In this document: positions 56,801-64,000 of the stretch, one piece after another | Numbering within the stretch: position 1 is the stretch's first letter | Layout: each line of letters starts with the position of its first letter | Assembly (NCBI RefSeq): GCF_003268815.1 | Contig: NZ_QLSV01000006.1 | Coordinates: 1 to 64,000, forward strand | Reading direction: 5' to 3' | DNA length: 64,000 nt | DNA from: Flavobacterium lacus | GTDB lineage: Bacteria; Bacteroidota; Bacteroidia; Flavobacteriales; Flavobacteriaceae | Position numbers and translations under genes: made by a program | The notes under the pieces: generated by a model | Databases searched by the model: none | Told to the model about the DNA's origin: nothing | What the model saw: only the letters and a program-made list of their open reading frames with translations

Positions 56801-59315
56801 CGGAAGAGCGTTAATTTCGTTAGAAAATGGTTCTCGAGTAGTCAAAACCTTCTGGGCAACCACACAAAAAGGCGAAACGAAAGTCGAAATTCCGATTACC
56901 GGCGAAATGGCTCCAAATGTATTCGTGCATATCACCTTATTGCAACCGCACGCTTCCACATTAAACGATTCACCGATTCGTATGTACGGAATTGTGCCCA
57001 TTGAAGTCATCGATAAAAACACCATTCTCGAACCCCAAATTACTATGCCGGAAGTTTTAAAACCGGAGGGAAAAGTCAACATCCGCGTAAGCGAAAAATC
57101 AGGGAAAGCGATGACTTATACGCTGGCCATTGTGGATGATGGTTTGCTCGATTTAACCCGTTTTAAAACACCAAATGCGTGGAATAGTTTCTATACTCGT
57201 GAAGCGTTGGGTGTAAAAACCTGGGATATTTTTGATGACGTTATTGGAGCGTATGGCGGAAGAATCAACCAAGTCTTCAGCATTGGTGGTGACGAAGATT
57301 TAGGCGGAAGCAAAGCCAAAAAAGCCAATCGTTTTAAACCTGTGGTGATGTATTTTGGCCCATACAAATTAGAAAAAGGAAAATCCCAAACGCATAAAAT
57401 TACGATGCCAAATTATGTCGGTTCGGTTCGAACAATGGTCGTAGCCGGAGATGTAAATTCAAGTGCTTACGGTTCAGCTGAAAAAACAACGCCGGTTAGA
57501 AAACCTTTGATGGTCTTAGCTTCGTTACCAAGAAAAATTTCTCCAACCGAAAAAGTAACGTTGCCAGTGACGATTTTTGCGATGGAACCACAAGTAAAAA
57601 ATGTTTCATTACAAATCAAAACCAACAACGGCATTCGAGTAGTAGGAAGCAGTTCGCAAAGTTTATCCTTCGCTCAACCGGATGAAAAAATGGCGTATTT
57701 TGAGTTGGAAGTAGGCAGTGCAACCGGATTGGCAAAAGTGCAAGTCATCGCCACGTCCGGAAACGAAAAAGCAACGTACGAAGTCGAACTCGACATCACT
57801 AATCCAAACCCAATTACGAATGAATTTAGCGATATTGTTTTAGAACCCAACAGTTCAAAAACGATAGCTGTTTCCACCTTCGGTGTCGCCGGAAGCAACA
57901 AAGCTCAATTGGAAGTTTCGTCTTTCCCAACCATCGATTTTAGCAGAAGATTGCAGTATTTAATCCAATATCCACACGGTTGTTTGGAGCAAACGACGTC
58001 GAGTGTTTTCCCGCAATTGTATTTGGCAGATATTTTCGATTTAGACCAAAATCGCAAAAACGAAATTCAGAAAAACATCAAAATCGGAATCCAAAAATTA
58101 GGCGGTTTCCAAATTTCAAATGGCGGATTTTCCTATTGGAGCGGACAAAATTATGCCGACGATTGGAGTTCATCCTACGTGGGTCATTTCCTCATTGAAG
58201 CAGAGAAAAAAGGCTACGTTTTACCCATAAATTTCAAATCAAAATGGATTGCCTATCAGCAAAAAGCGTCCAAAGAATGGCGATTGAACAAAGGCTATCA
58301 CAACGATTTTGCTCAAGCCTATCGTTTGTACACCTTGGCTTTAGCGGGTTCGCCCGATATGGCCTCAATGAACCGTTTGCGTGAAACTACCGGAATTTCC
58401 AACGAAAGCAAATTGCGTTTGGCGGCTGCGTATGCCTTGGCGGGACAAAAACAAGCCGCTCAAACGCTATTCAATCAAAGTAAAATTGACGAAACAAACC
58501 AAAACCATTACTACTATTACGGTTCGCCCGAACGCAATAAAGCAATGGCTTTGGAAACGTTATTGCTAACCGGAAACAAACAAAGAGCCTTCAAAATGGC
58601 GACGGATTTGGCGAAAAATATGGCTTCTGATCAATGGATGAGTACGCAAACTACGGCGTATTGCTTGTATGCGATGTCAAAATTCGCTCAACAAAATGGC
58701 GTAAAAGGAGTTGAAGTAACTTATTCATTAAATGGAAAATCACAAACTATTACCACCACAAAATCATTGGCAAACCGAAATTTAGAAATCAAAAACGGAA
58801 GCAATTTCATCACCATCAAAAACACAAAATCCAATACGTTGTATGTGCGAGTGCTCACGAGCGGCATTTTGCCAATCGGTCAGGAAAAAGCGATGCAAAG
58901 TAAATTATACACCAATCTCGTCTTTAAAAACAGAAGCGGAGCCATAGTAAACGTTTCAAAAATCGCTCAAGGAACCGAGTTTATTGCCGAAATCACCATC
59001 CGAAACCAAACCAACGAACGCGTGGAAAATCTGGCATTAACCCAAATTATCCCATCCGGTTTTGAAATTGTAAACACCCGTTTCACCGATTTTGGCAGTT
59101 TTGGCAACAACGTAGCCGACCATATTGACATTCGCGACGACCGCACGAATTTCTATTTTGGCCTCAAAGCTAACGAATCCAGAACGTTCCGAGTGCTGTT
59201 GAATGCGTCGTATTTGGGCAACTATTATCTACCCGGTATGCAAGCCGAAGCGATGTACGATAACACGTATGCGGCGAGAACATTGGGTCAATGGGTGGAA
59301 GTGGTGAAGGAGTAG
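53814..59315 (+). CDS. alpha-2-macroglobulin family lipoprotein
   Basis: 1833 residues. A lipoprotein signal ends at Cys19 (VVVLHSC). Multiple macroglobulin-like beta domains follow, with the MG2-type segment GYIYGERGVWRPGDTLFLSF and the bait-region/A2M segment TYTLAIVDDGLLDLTRFKTP. The thioester motif CLEQ (residues 1390-1393, in YPHGCLEQTTS) is intact, followed by the helical thioester domain and a C-terminal receptor-binding-like domain. Bacterial members trap invading proteases in the periplasm and normally pair with PbpC, a peptidoglycan glycosyltransferase. Here no complete pbpC follows; a short pbpC-like fragment lies 3.8 kb away. A tyrosine/aspartate-rich insert occurs near residues 453-493. 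Confidence 0.93.
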   Translation: MSIKRLMQLLVAVVVLHSCGKKESTEDFNSDFSLFHEYILNFSSGLVSANSDIRVTLAFDKQEWQPNQEIDKSLFDISPSVKGKMVALASNTIAFVPEKPLEQDTEYRIIFKLSKLIKTEKGLEEFKFSIKTLKQDFIVNVMDLQSYSRELNYLNGTIQTSDLLDFTTASKLVEATQDGKKLKIKFDKSLSTKTEFKFIIDSIQRKVEDDKIEISWNGRPFNIDQKGSVEYEIPGKNNFKIVGMEVGDEDNQSLFINFSDPIKKGQDLQGLVSVETAQTTKFLIEGNLLKVFFSEPLKGDLLVEVFQGITSDEGYKMKETFSQRVAFNEMKPNIRFVKNGSILPSSNNLKINFESANLKAVDVKVYKIYQNNVLQFLQDNNLNGNRNLRKVASPIAKQTINLLDKKLPNYSKWNTFALDLSKIITPEPGAIYRVEMSFKKSYSLFKCSEITTDSGEDREDDNEEVRSNDDDYYDYYWYDDYDWYDSQDACQNDYFRRRPIGMNVLASDLGVIAKRGENGSYTIAVTNIVNTQPISGATVELYDFQQQKIASGTSDAEGMASFEVSKYAYFALVSKDKQTTYVKLDEGYSQSVSNFDVSGEKLQKGLKGYIYGERGVWRPGDTLFLSFILNDAASKLDKSHPIQFKLNDPTGKLTFQSVQKYNELNHYKFIIPTRDSHPTGSWEAVISVGGARFYKNIKIETIKPNRLKIKNKFDSEILSTSKINVSEVEVAWLHGAVAKDLKMEMQAKIMQQKTTFKGFANYNFDDPIRQFETEETTIYNGKVNSEGKATVRFQPKVSSQSPGMLKASLMTKVYENGGDFSTDVMATTLSPYQTYVGLKTPEPNKYGLLETGKMNRYDIVTVDEKGNPKSVQNLKVQVYKVEWRWWWDASYDNLSSYVSSNSTTAFKNFNVSTNSTGKASVQFKNDENEWGRYLIRVTDEQGGHATGSTVMIDWPYWSGKTRNTDASNASMLLFSTDKKNYAVGEKAKISFPSSVGGRALISLENGSRVVKTFWATTQKGETKVEIPITGEMAPNVFVHITLLQPHASTLNDSPIRMYGIVPIEVIDKNTILEPQITMPEVLKPEGKVNIRVSEKSGKAMTYTLAIVDDGLLDLTRFKTPNAWNSFYTREALGVKTWDIFDDVIGAYGGRINQVFSIGGDEDLGGSKAKKANRFKPVVMYFGPYKLEKGKSQTHKITMPNYVGSVRTMVVAGDVNSSAYGSAEKTTPVRKPLMVLASLPRKISPTEKVTLPVTIFAMEPQVKNVSLQIKTNNGIRVVGSSSQSLSFAQPDEKMAYFELEVGSATGLAKVQVIATSGNEKATYEVELDITNPNPITNEFSDIVLEPNSSKTIAVSTFGVAGSNKAQLEVSSFPTIDFSRRLQYLIQYPHGCLEQTTSSVFPQLYLADIFDLDQNRKNEIQKNIKIGIQKLGGFQISNGGFSYWSGQNYADDWSSSYVGHFLIEAEKKGYVLPINFKSKWIAYQQKASKEWRLNKGYHNDFAQAYRLYTLALAGSPDMASMNRLRETTGISNESKLRLAAAYALAGQKQAAQTLFNQSKIDETNQNHYYYYGSPERNKAMALETLLLTGNKQRAFKMATDLAKNMASDQWMSTQTTAYCLYAMSKFAQQNGVKGVEVTYSLNGKSQTITTTKSLANRNLEIKNGSNFITIKNTKSNTLYVRVLTSGILPIGQEKAMQSKLYTNLVFKNRSGAIVNVSKIAQGTEFIAEITIRNQTNERVENLALTQIIPSGFEIVNTRFTDFGSFGNNVADHIDIRDDRTNFYFGLKANESRTFRVLLNASYLGNYYLPGMQAEAMYDNTYAARTLGQWVEVVKE

Positions 59316-59345
59316 TTTTTACACAATCTTGACATACCGCAAAGT

Positions 59346-59526
59346 GTGTCATTTCGACGATAGAGAAATCACATAAAGTAGTTTAAGACAAACTATTTCA
59401 GACGATCTTGTCATTCCGACGCAGGAGGAATCTTATAAAGTAATGAAGAAAATAATAATTAGCCAACGTTATGTGATTTGCTTCGCCTGTTCGCTTCGCT
59501 CGAGTCTCCTATCGTCGAAATGACAC
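59346..59526. repeat. MITE-like inverted repeat
   Basis: GTGTCATTTCGACGATAG (59346-59363) is perfectly inverted at 59509-59526. AAATCACATA (59366-59375) is inverted as TATGTGATTT (59470-59479). A related but degenerate copy (GTCATTCCGACG) lies between. The whole is 181 bp with no coding frame, and resembles a small non-autonomous mobile element or a composite of dispersed repeats. Confidence 0.7.
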
Positions 59527-59555
59527 AGTACCATAAAAACAGTATTAATATGAAG

Positions 59556-59706
59556 CCAATCCCGCTTTCCATTCCAAGCTTGTTTGCCAAAGCTGTTTTT
59601 TCTAAGACGCCCCAAGTCGCGATAGCTATCTGGATTGGTCGCTTTGGGTCAGCAAGGAAAAAGCAGCTTTGGCAAACAATGCTCTTGCATTGCAATCGGG
59701 GCTAGA
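59556..59706. repeat. long hairpin element, copy C
   Basis: It begins with CCAATCCCGCTTTCCATTCC and ends with AATCGGGGCTAGA. The arms pair GCTTGTTTGCCAAAGCTG with CAGCTTTGGCAAACAATGC almost perfectly. The centre has GATAGCTATC and GGTCGCTTTGGG. Its reading frames on both strands are artefacts of the palindrome. The rest of the gap to 59912 is AT-rich and shows nothing else. Confidence 0.7.
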
Positions 59707-59912
59707 GGGTTGGTTTTAAATTTAAAGATTTGAAAGAAGTTTTTCTCGTAAGAATGTTGAATAATCACAAAAATAGATACGCGTGGTCAAAGTTTGTATT
59801 TAGGGAAAACTATTAATTTCAAACATGTATCATTATTAGTAATAATTAAGTTGTTCTTATTTTTTTTGATAAAAGTTTTTAATTTTTTCTTCGCATATTT
59901 AAAATTAATTTA

Positions 59913-60503
59913 CTATTCCTTTATACATTCTAAATATTCCCAATCACCTGTATTCGCGGTAGAAACATTTCCAAGGTTCGCAGCAGGTGCATTCCCAAGA
60001 GATGCATAAATAGGTCTATTGTGAATGGCTTTAAAAGTTGTTGGCGTAAATTCTAGAATATACATTCCATATAAGCCAATTTTACCTGATGTATTACAAA
60101 TAATGCCAAGGTCAGCCCTATATTGAGAAAAATACCCTGAACTTGTTGTAAAGACACAATCTTCTGTTGGCCTCAAAACATAACTTTGATTAGTCACTCC
60201 GGCAACTAAACTACCAGAACTCATTTTAAAATGTACATATCTAAAACTATTACAATCTCCAAAGGGTTGCTGTTCAATTAAATTAGCAGTTCCATCACAA
60301 AAAGCATAACCTCGCTTTACAATTTTCCAATTACCTAATAAATCATTTAATGTTCCCGTTATAGTAAATGGAAATTGATTTGTAGTCGCTTCTTTACTAA
60401 AACAATCTTGTGAATAATTATTGTCACTATTGTCTTCGTTATTACTTGATGAGCATGCAATTATAATTAGAGCAACCGCTACAATAGTCAAAACTTTTTT
60501 CAT
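59913..60503 (-). CDS. lipocalin-like lipoprotein
   Basis: 196 residues. The signal ends at Cys17 (LIIIAC), followed by a serine/asparagine/aspartate-rich linker. The segment LNDLLGNWKIVKRGYAFCDG resembles the GxW start of lipocalin-like domains. Later strands (FRYVHFKMSSGS, LYGMYILEFTPTTFKA) support a small beta-barrel. Several cysteines are likely disulphide-bonded. Function unknown; probably an orphan envelope lipoprotein in accessory DNA. Confidence 0.6.
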   Translation of the reverse strand: MKKVLTIVAVALIIIACSSSNNEDNSDNNYSQDCFSKEATTNQFPFTITGTLNDLLGNWKIVKRGYAFCDGTANLIEQQPFGDCNSFRYVHFKMSSGSLVAGVTNQSYVLRPTEDCVFTTSSGYFSQYRADLGIICNTSGKIGLYGMYILEFTPTTFKAIHNRPIYASLGNAPAANLGNVSTANTGDWEYLECIKE

Positions 60504-60852
60504 TTACATTTGTTTAAATTAATATTTTGCAATGTACTAATATTTTTAATTTGTTGTAATAATTACATATACCGATATTTTCAGAAAATTATCAACTTCA
60601 ATATTGGTAAAACAATTAATAAACAATTAATAGATTTTAAAAAATGTAGTGTATATTTGAAATAATTTAATCTTTACAAATTATAATAAGTTTAAGAGTT
60701 AAAAAGATTTATTATTAAAGCTTTTTAGGTGTTACATTACAAAACCTATTCAATACTTTTAAGATAAAACTTAAAATGCATTTGACAAAAAGTTAAAATA
60801 ACAGAAAGAGCTAAATAAAAACCAAGAGTAAGTAACTTTAAATTAATATTTT
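60504..60852. other. AT-rich intergenic region with a candidate promoter
   Basis: 349 bp between divergent lipoprotein genes. TATATTTG (60652-60659) matches the -7 consensus on the plus strand and would give a leader of about 185 nt for the downstream gene. Such matches are easy to get by chance in this AT-rich stretch. No gene was recognised. Confidence 0.4.
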
Positions 60853-61728
60853 ATGAAAAAATTATCTATTTCAATTTTAATTACATTCATGATGTTTTCA
60901 TCTTGTAAAGAGAATAATGAAATTAAAAATACTGAAACCATAAAAAATGAAGTTTTAGAAATTGATGAATTATTTACTGTAAAAGAGAAAATATCTAAAC
61001 ATGAACAATTAAATTTCATAAAAGATTTTTATGCATTAACTGTTGTCGATACAATGTTAATGAAAGACAAATCATTGGATAGAATCGCTTTGACAAGAGC
61101 TATAAAAGAGTTAGTGAAAGATTTTGGTTTTAGTGGAACAGAAATAGATAATAATAAACTAAATGAAGCACTCAAAAATTCAAAGACAAAATACGAATTA
61201 GCAAATGCAATTTATGATAATGATATAGAAAAAAGTTTGGCCTCTGATGGATTAATTACTTACGACATTGAAAAATTGACTGATAATATTTTCAAAATAT
61301 ATAGAAAAGATAGAGCAAGCATGGGTGGAAGTGATTTACTATTCAAGTACATTGATGAAAATTTTTCACCCATTAATGAAGATATGTTAAAAAAAATAGT
61401 GGAACCTTCGCTTAATTTAGTTTCTGAAAAGTTAAATCGCAAATTTTATAGACAATCAGCTAAGTATGACACTTATACAAGTACAACTATTGATGGAGAA
61501 AAGTATTTCACTATACCATACTATGAAAATTATAACGATGAAGGAGGTGCTGGATTTCAATTTAATTTATTAATTGCCTATAATGGTAATAAATTTCATT
61601 ATTTATATGATGACCCACGAACAGACAGTGATAATTGGACATTTGATGAAGATGATTCAAAATCAGGTTTTGTTGAGTTTGGAGCAACAGGAGTTCCTTT
61701 AAACCCTAAATGGACATTGATAAAATAA
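60853..61728 (+). CDS. hypothetical lipoprotein
   Basis: This 291-residue protein is not recognised. The signal ends at Cys18 (FMMFSSC), followed by KENNE, an acidic segment compatible with surface export. A helical, lysine-rich body (about 40-210) is followed by a beta-like C-terminal part (KYFTIPYYENYNDEGGAGFQ, GVPLNPKW). Base composition is very AT-rich compared with the housekeeping genes, as expected of acquired DNA. Confidence 0.6.
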   Translation: MKKLSISILITFMMFSSCKENNEIKNTETIKNEVLEIDELFTVKEKISKHEQLNFIKDFYALTVVDTMLMKDKSLDRIALTRAIKELVKDFGFSGTEIDNNKLNEALKNSKTKYELANAIYDNDIEKSLASDGLITYDIEKLTDNIFKIYRKDRASMGGSDLLFKYIDENFSPINEDMLKKIVEPSLNLVSEKLNRKFYRQSAKYDTYTSTTIDGEKYFTIPYYENYNDEGGAGFQFNLLIAYNGNKFHYLYDDPRTDSDNWTFDEDDSKSGFVEFGATGVPLNPKWTLIK

Positions 61729-61831
61729 TCTGTGGGATGTGTTAATTTGTCAAGTTTTGGTTGTTATTAAATTTATGTAATTTTTTTAAAAAAAAAGCTC
61801 TGCGTATTCTATAAGTTCGGAGTATATTTTA

Positions 61832-62944
61832 TCACAAATACTCCCAAAAATTCCCAGAATGAATCACAATCGTTTCTTTCGGGTGATATTGTTCGGTAAA
61901 TGACTTGGTGAATCGCACTTGCTTTTTAGGATTGTATTTGATTTCATACGCTGTGATTTCGTTTTCCAATATTTCTAAAAAATCAATTTCGGCTTTTTGG
62001 GTGTTTCGCCAATAATGTGTTTTACCGTAAAAACCAGCGTAACTTAATTTTTTGATGCGTTCGCTAATGAAAAAGTTCTCAAATAACGCACCAACATCCT
62101 GTCGGTTTTGCAACGGGTTAAATTGGCCGATAATCGCATTTCGAATACCATTGTCATAAAAATAAATTTTAGGTTTGGCGGTAATTTCATTTCGTTGGTT
62201 GGTTGAATACGGATGCAATCGAAAAATCACAAAAACTTTTTCCAACAAATCAATATAATTGACAACGGTTACTCGGTCAACTCCCAATATTTTAGCTAAC
62301 TCATTATATGAAACTTCACTTCCCACTTGAAGAGCCAAAGCATTGAGTAACTTCATAAGCAAATCCGGTTTTTTGATATTAGCCAACTCCAAAATGTCTT
62401 TATACAAATAACTTCCGGCCAATTCCAGCAGAATTTTTTGCTTTTTGCTTTCAGTAACCACTTCGGGATATAAACCATAAACCAAGAATTCTTCTAAACG
62501 ATTGTGAGCTACCGCAAAACTGTAATGCTTACTCACTTCTTGCCAACTCAATGGGAAAAGTTGATGCTCCCATTTTCTTCCGGTAAGCGGTTCATTAATT
62601 TCGTTGCCTAAATCTAATGAAGAAGATCCCGTCAAAATAAATTGTTTATCTAATTTGGCATCAACCAGCATTTTTGCAGTGATGCCAATGTTTTCAATAC
62701 GTTGAGCTTCGTCAATCACAATCACATCATAATCTGCCACTGTATTTTTAAGAAACGTAAAGTTAGCATTCGAAAATTGTAAACGCGTTTGCGGGTCATC
62801 ACCGTTTAAAAACAAGACTTTTTTACCTTCTACAAGGTTTTTTATTAAGGTTGTTTTTCCCACTTGACGTGGACCAAGTAGCACAATGGCTTTCTTTTTA
62901 TCCCAATCTTCTAGGATATTTTGATGTAAATCTCTCGCTATCAT
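61832..62944 (-). CDS. AAA ATPase with DUF4143 C-terminal domain
   Basis: About 370 residues. An AAA_14-type ATPase with Walker A LLGPRQVGKTTLI, Walker B VIVIDEAQ and sensor LTGSSSLDL is followed by a winged-helix part (ILGVDRVTVVNYIDLLEKVF) and a DUF4143 nuclease-like end with KAEIDFLEI and AYEIKYNPKK. The family is abundant in accessory DNA and its role is unknown. The start is the ATG at 62942-62944; a GTG two codons earlier lies in the -7 element TACATTTG (62950-62957, minus strand), so the mRNA is probably leaderless. Confidence 0.85.
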   Translation of the reverse strand: MIARDLHQNILEDWDKKKAIVLLGPRQVGKTTLIKNLVEGKKVLFLNGDDPQTRLQFSNANFTFLKNTVADYDVIVIDEAQRIENIGITAKMLVDAKLDKQFILTGSSSLDLGNEINEPLTGRKWEHQLFPLSWQEVSKHYSFAVAHNRLEEFLVYGLYPEVVTESKKQKILLELAGSYLYKDILELANIKKPDLLMKLLNALALQVGSEVSYNELAKILGVDRVTVVNYIDLLEKVFVIFRLHPYSTNQRNEITAKPKIYFYDNGIRNAIIGQFNPLQNRQDVGALFENFFISERIKKLSYAGFYGKTHYWRNTQKAEIDFLEILENEITAYEIKYNPKKQVRFTKSFTEQYHPKETIVIHSGNFWEYL

Positions 62945-62971
62945 AATCACAAATGTAGTAAAAAAAGTTTA

Positions 62972-63062
62972 TAACCACTAAAATATTATAATTTTATATG
63001 ATTGTAACCCTAAAATATTGTAATATTTTATGATTGTAACCCTAAAATATTATATTTATTTG
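62972..63062. repeat. 32-bp direct repeats x3 upstream of the ATPase gene
   Basis: Three units start with TAACC at 62972, 63005 and 63037 (periods 33 and 32 bp; the last unit is partial). Each contains AAAATATTRTAATATTTT, itself an inverted repeat. They lie 15-105 bp upstream of the -7 element of the ATPase gene, and may be binding sites for a regulator or iterons. Confidence 0.7.
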
Positions 63063-63107
63063 TTGAAATGAAAGGATGTTAATGCAATATTTTCTGTAAT
63101 TTTACCG

Positions 63108-63299
63108 TTGTTAAAAACAAAAGTTTATTCGTTATTCGTGCTCAAACCCTTCCTCCATAAAACAAAAACCAAAATCGGCCAACACAAAATCAAATTCATT
63201 TTGATTTTGCTCTTGTTGGTTGGTTATTATTTTCGTTTACCGCGAACGCTTTTCAATAAACTAGATTCTGTTACCTTAAGTCTTTCTATTATGTTATAA
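63108..63299 (+). pseudogene. N-terminal remnant resembling pbpC
   Basis: 63 codons ending in a stop. The segment HKIKFILILLLLVGYYFRLP followed by RTLFN looks like the membrane anchor and first periplasmic residues of penicillin-binding protein 1C. After about residue 50 the similarity fades (KLDSVTLSLSIML) and the frame stops, so the transglycosylase and transpeptidase domains are missing. PbpC is the usual neighbour of the alpha-2-macroglobulin gene found upstream. A real small membrane protein cannot be excluded. Confidence 0.5.
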
Positions 63300-63327
63300 G
63301 CAATCAACACCTAACTAAAATAGCCTA

Positions 63328-63356
63328 TTTGATTGACTTTATTTTTTGTAAATTTG
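63328..63356 (+). promoter_or_regulatory. promoter of the RhuM-family gene
   Basis: TTTG (63328-63331), a 17-nt spacer and TAAATTTG (63349-63356) match the Bacteroidetes consensus, 22 nt before the ATG at 63379. Confidence 0.6.
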
Positions 63357-63378
63357 ATTAAGTAATCAACTAAAAACC

Positions 63379-64000
63379 ATGTCTGAAAGCTCTCTTATCA
63401 TTTATCAAACCGAAGACGGAAAAACCAAAATCGAAACCCGACTTGAAGACGAATCGGTTTGGCTGACGCAAGCTCAAATGGCAGAATTATTCCAAAAAGC
63501 AAGAACTACTATCACTGAACACTTAAAAAATATTTTTGAAGAGGGAGAGTTAGAGGAAGGTTCAGTATGTCGGAATTTCCGACATACTGCCACAGACGGT
63601 AAAAATTATATGACAACTTTTTACAACTTAGATGTAATTATTTCTGTTGGTTACAGAGTGAAAAGTCATCAAGGCACAAAATTCAGGCAGTGGGCAACCG
63701 CTAGATTAAAAGAATACATCGTGAAAGGATTTACTATGAACGATGAACTTTTAAAGCAAGCCGGCGGAGGCAATTATTTTGATGAATTGTTAGCTCGCAT
63801 TCGCGATATTCGTTCATCTGAAAAAGTGTTCTGGAGAAAAGTTCTTGACATTTATGCAACTAGTATTGATTACGACCCAAAATTAGAATTGTCGGTTCAC
63901 TTCTTTCAAGCAGTACAGAATAAAATGCATTGGGCAGCCCACGGAAATACAGCGGCTGAAATTATTTTTAAACGAATTGATGTTCAAAAACCAAATTTAG
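63379..64000 (+). CDS. rhuM: RhuM-family protein, partial (cut by window end)
   Basis: 207 codons are visible and the frame is still open at the window edge. The sequence matches the virulence-RhuM family: IIYQTEDGKTKIETRLEDES, VWLTQAQMAELFQKARTTIT, SVCRNFRHTATDGKNY, YNLDVIISVGYRVKSHQGTK, and FRQWATARLKEYIVKGF. The N-terminal half resembles phage-type DNA-binding regulators (Bro/KilA-like). Members sit in genomic islands and their biochemical role is unknown. A 27-nt perfect palindrome lies inside the gene. Confidence 0.85.
   Translation, partial: MSESSLIIYQTEDGKTKIETRLEDESVWLTQAQMAELFQKARTTITEHLKNIFEEGELEEGSVCRNFRHTATDGKNYMTTFYNLDVIISVGYRVKSHQGTKFRQWATARLKEYIVKGFTMNDELLKQAGGGNYFDELLARIRDIRSSEKVFWRKVLDIYATSIDYDPKLELSVHFFQAVQNKMHWAAHGNTAAEIIFKRIDVQKPNL
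63563..63589. repeat. 27-nt perfect palindrome inside the RhuM-family gene
   Basis: CAGTATGTCGGAA (63563-63575) is perfectly inverted as TTCCGACATACTG (63577-63589) around a single base. It encodes the conserved segment SVCRNFRHTA, so it is both protein-coding and able to form a very stable hairpin or cruciform. Confidence 0.85.

Noticed and set aside
59459-59705. Overlapping reading frames on both strands
   Set aside because: They arise from the palindromic elements in this gap and are near mirror images of each other.
62945-62950. GTG start for the DUF4143 ATPase
   Set aside because: The GTG overlaps the -7 promoter element; the ATG two codons later has the expected leaderless position.
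62972-63062. Possible CRISPR remnant
   Set aside because: The 32-bp units abut directly, so there are no spacers, and no cas gene is nearby.

Overview
The window looks like a chromosomal segment of a Flavobacteriaceae bacterium (Flavobacterium or a close relative). The DNA is AT-rich. Predicted promoters fit the Bacteroidetes -7 consensus TAnnTTTG. Many proteins carry a lipoprotein signal, and two end in type IX secretion sorting domains. Several gene neighbourhoods are typical of the family: serS/TPR/rsmA/mgtE, panC-panD, glgA-like/DUF4270/glmS, a two-gene atpD-atpC unit, and dgt/DUF3078/dxs/tadA. All calls come from reading the sequence; no database search was run.

Layout. 1-770: an intact tRNA-Asn with terminator, preceded on the same strand by three degenerate 131-bp copies whose variable region has been replaced by a palindrome. 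0.8-18.4 kb: mostly housekeeping genes, including the RseP protease, an M1 aminopeptidase, SerS, RsmA, MgtE, ProC, an unusual dehydrogenase-glyoxalase fusion, an OlsF-like bifunctional acyltransferase, exonuclease III and an OmpA lipoprotein. 18.7-24.7 kb: an AsmA-like protein, an aldo/keto reductase and a secreted sugar dehydrogenase. 24.8-30.1 kb: a vWA lipoprotein and an alpha/alpha-toroid protein, divergent from a TPR-containing LytS-type kinase and a LytTR regulator; this is the best candidate for an uncharacterised system. 30.1-31.7 kb: a HipBA-type toxin-antitoxin pair. 31.7-40.9 kb: the panC-panD-flippase-esterase-radA unit, divergent from glgA-like/DUF4270/glmS. 41.2-45.7 kb: a TonB-dependent receptor with an SGNH esterase lipoprotein. 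45.8-53.7 kb: atpDC, an HTH/DUF2975 pair, dgt, DUF3078, dxs and tadA. 53.8-59.3 kb: a giant alpha-2-macroglobulin lipoprotein. 59.3-64 kb: an accessory stretch rich in repeats, with orphan lipoproteins, a DUF4143-type ATPase, a fragment resembling the N-terminus of PbpC (the usual partner of bacterial alpha-2-macroglobulin), and the start of a RhuM-family gene cut by the window edge.

Non-coding sequence is unusually informative. A family of long imperfect hairpins shares its ends and centre but not its arm sequence (three copies). Short 7- or 8-base tandem repeats start just after stop codons at four loci. Several -7 elements lie 4-5 nt from the start codon, implying leaderless mRNAs and settling start choices for dxs, tadA and the ATPase.
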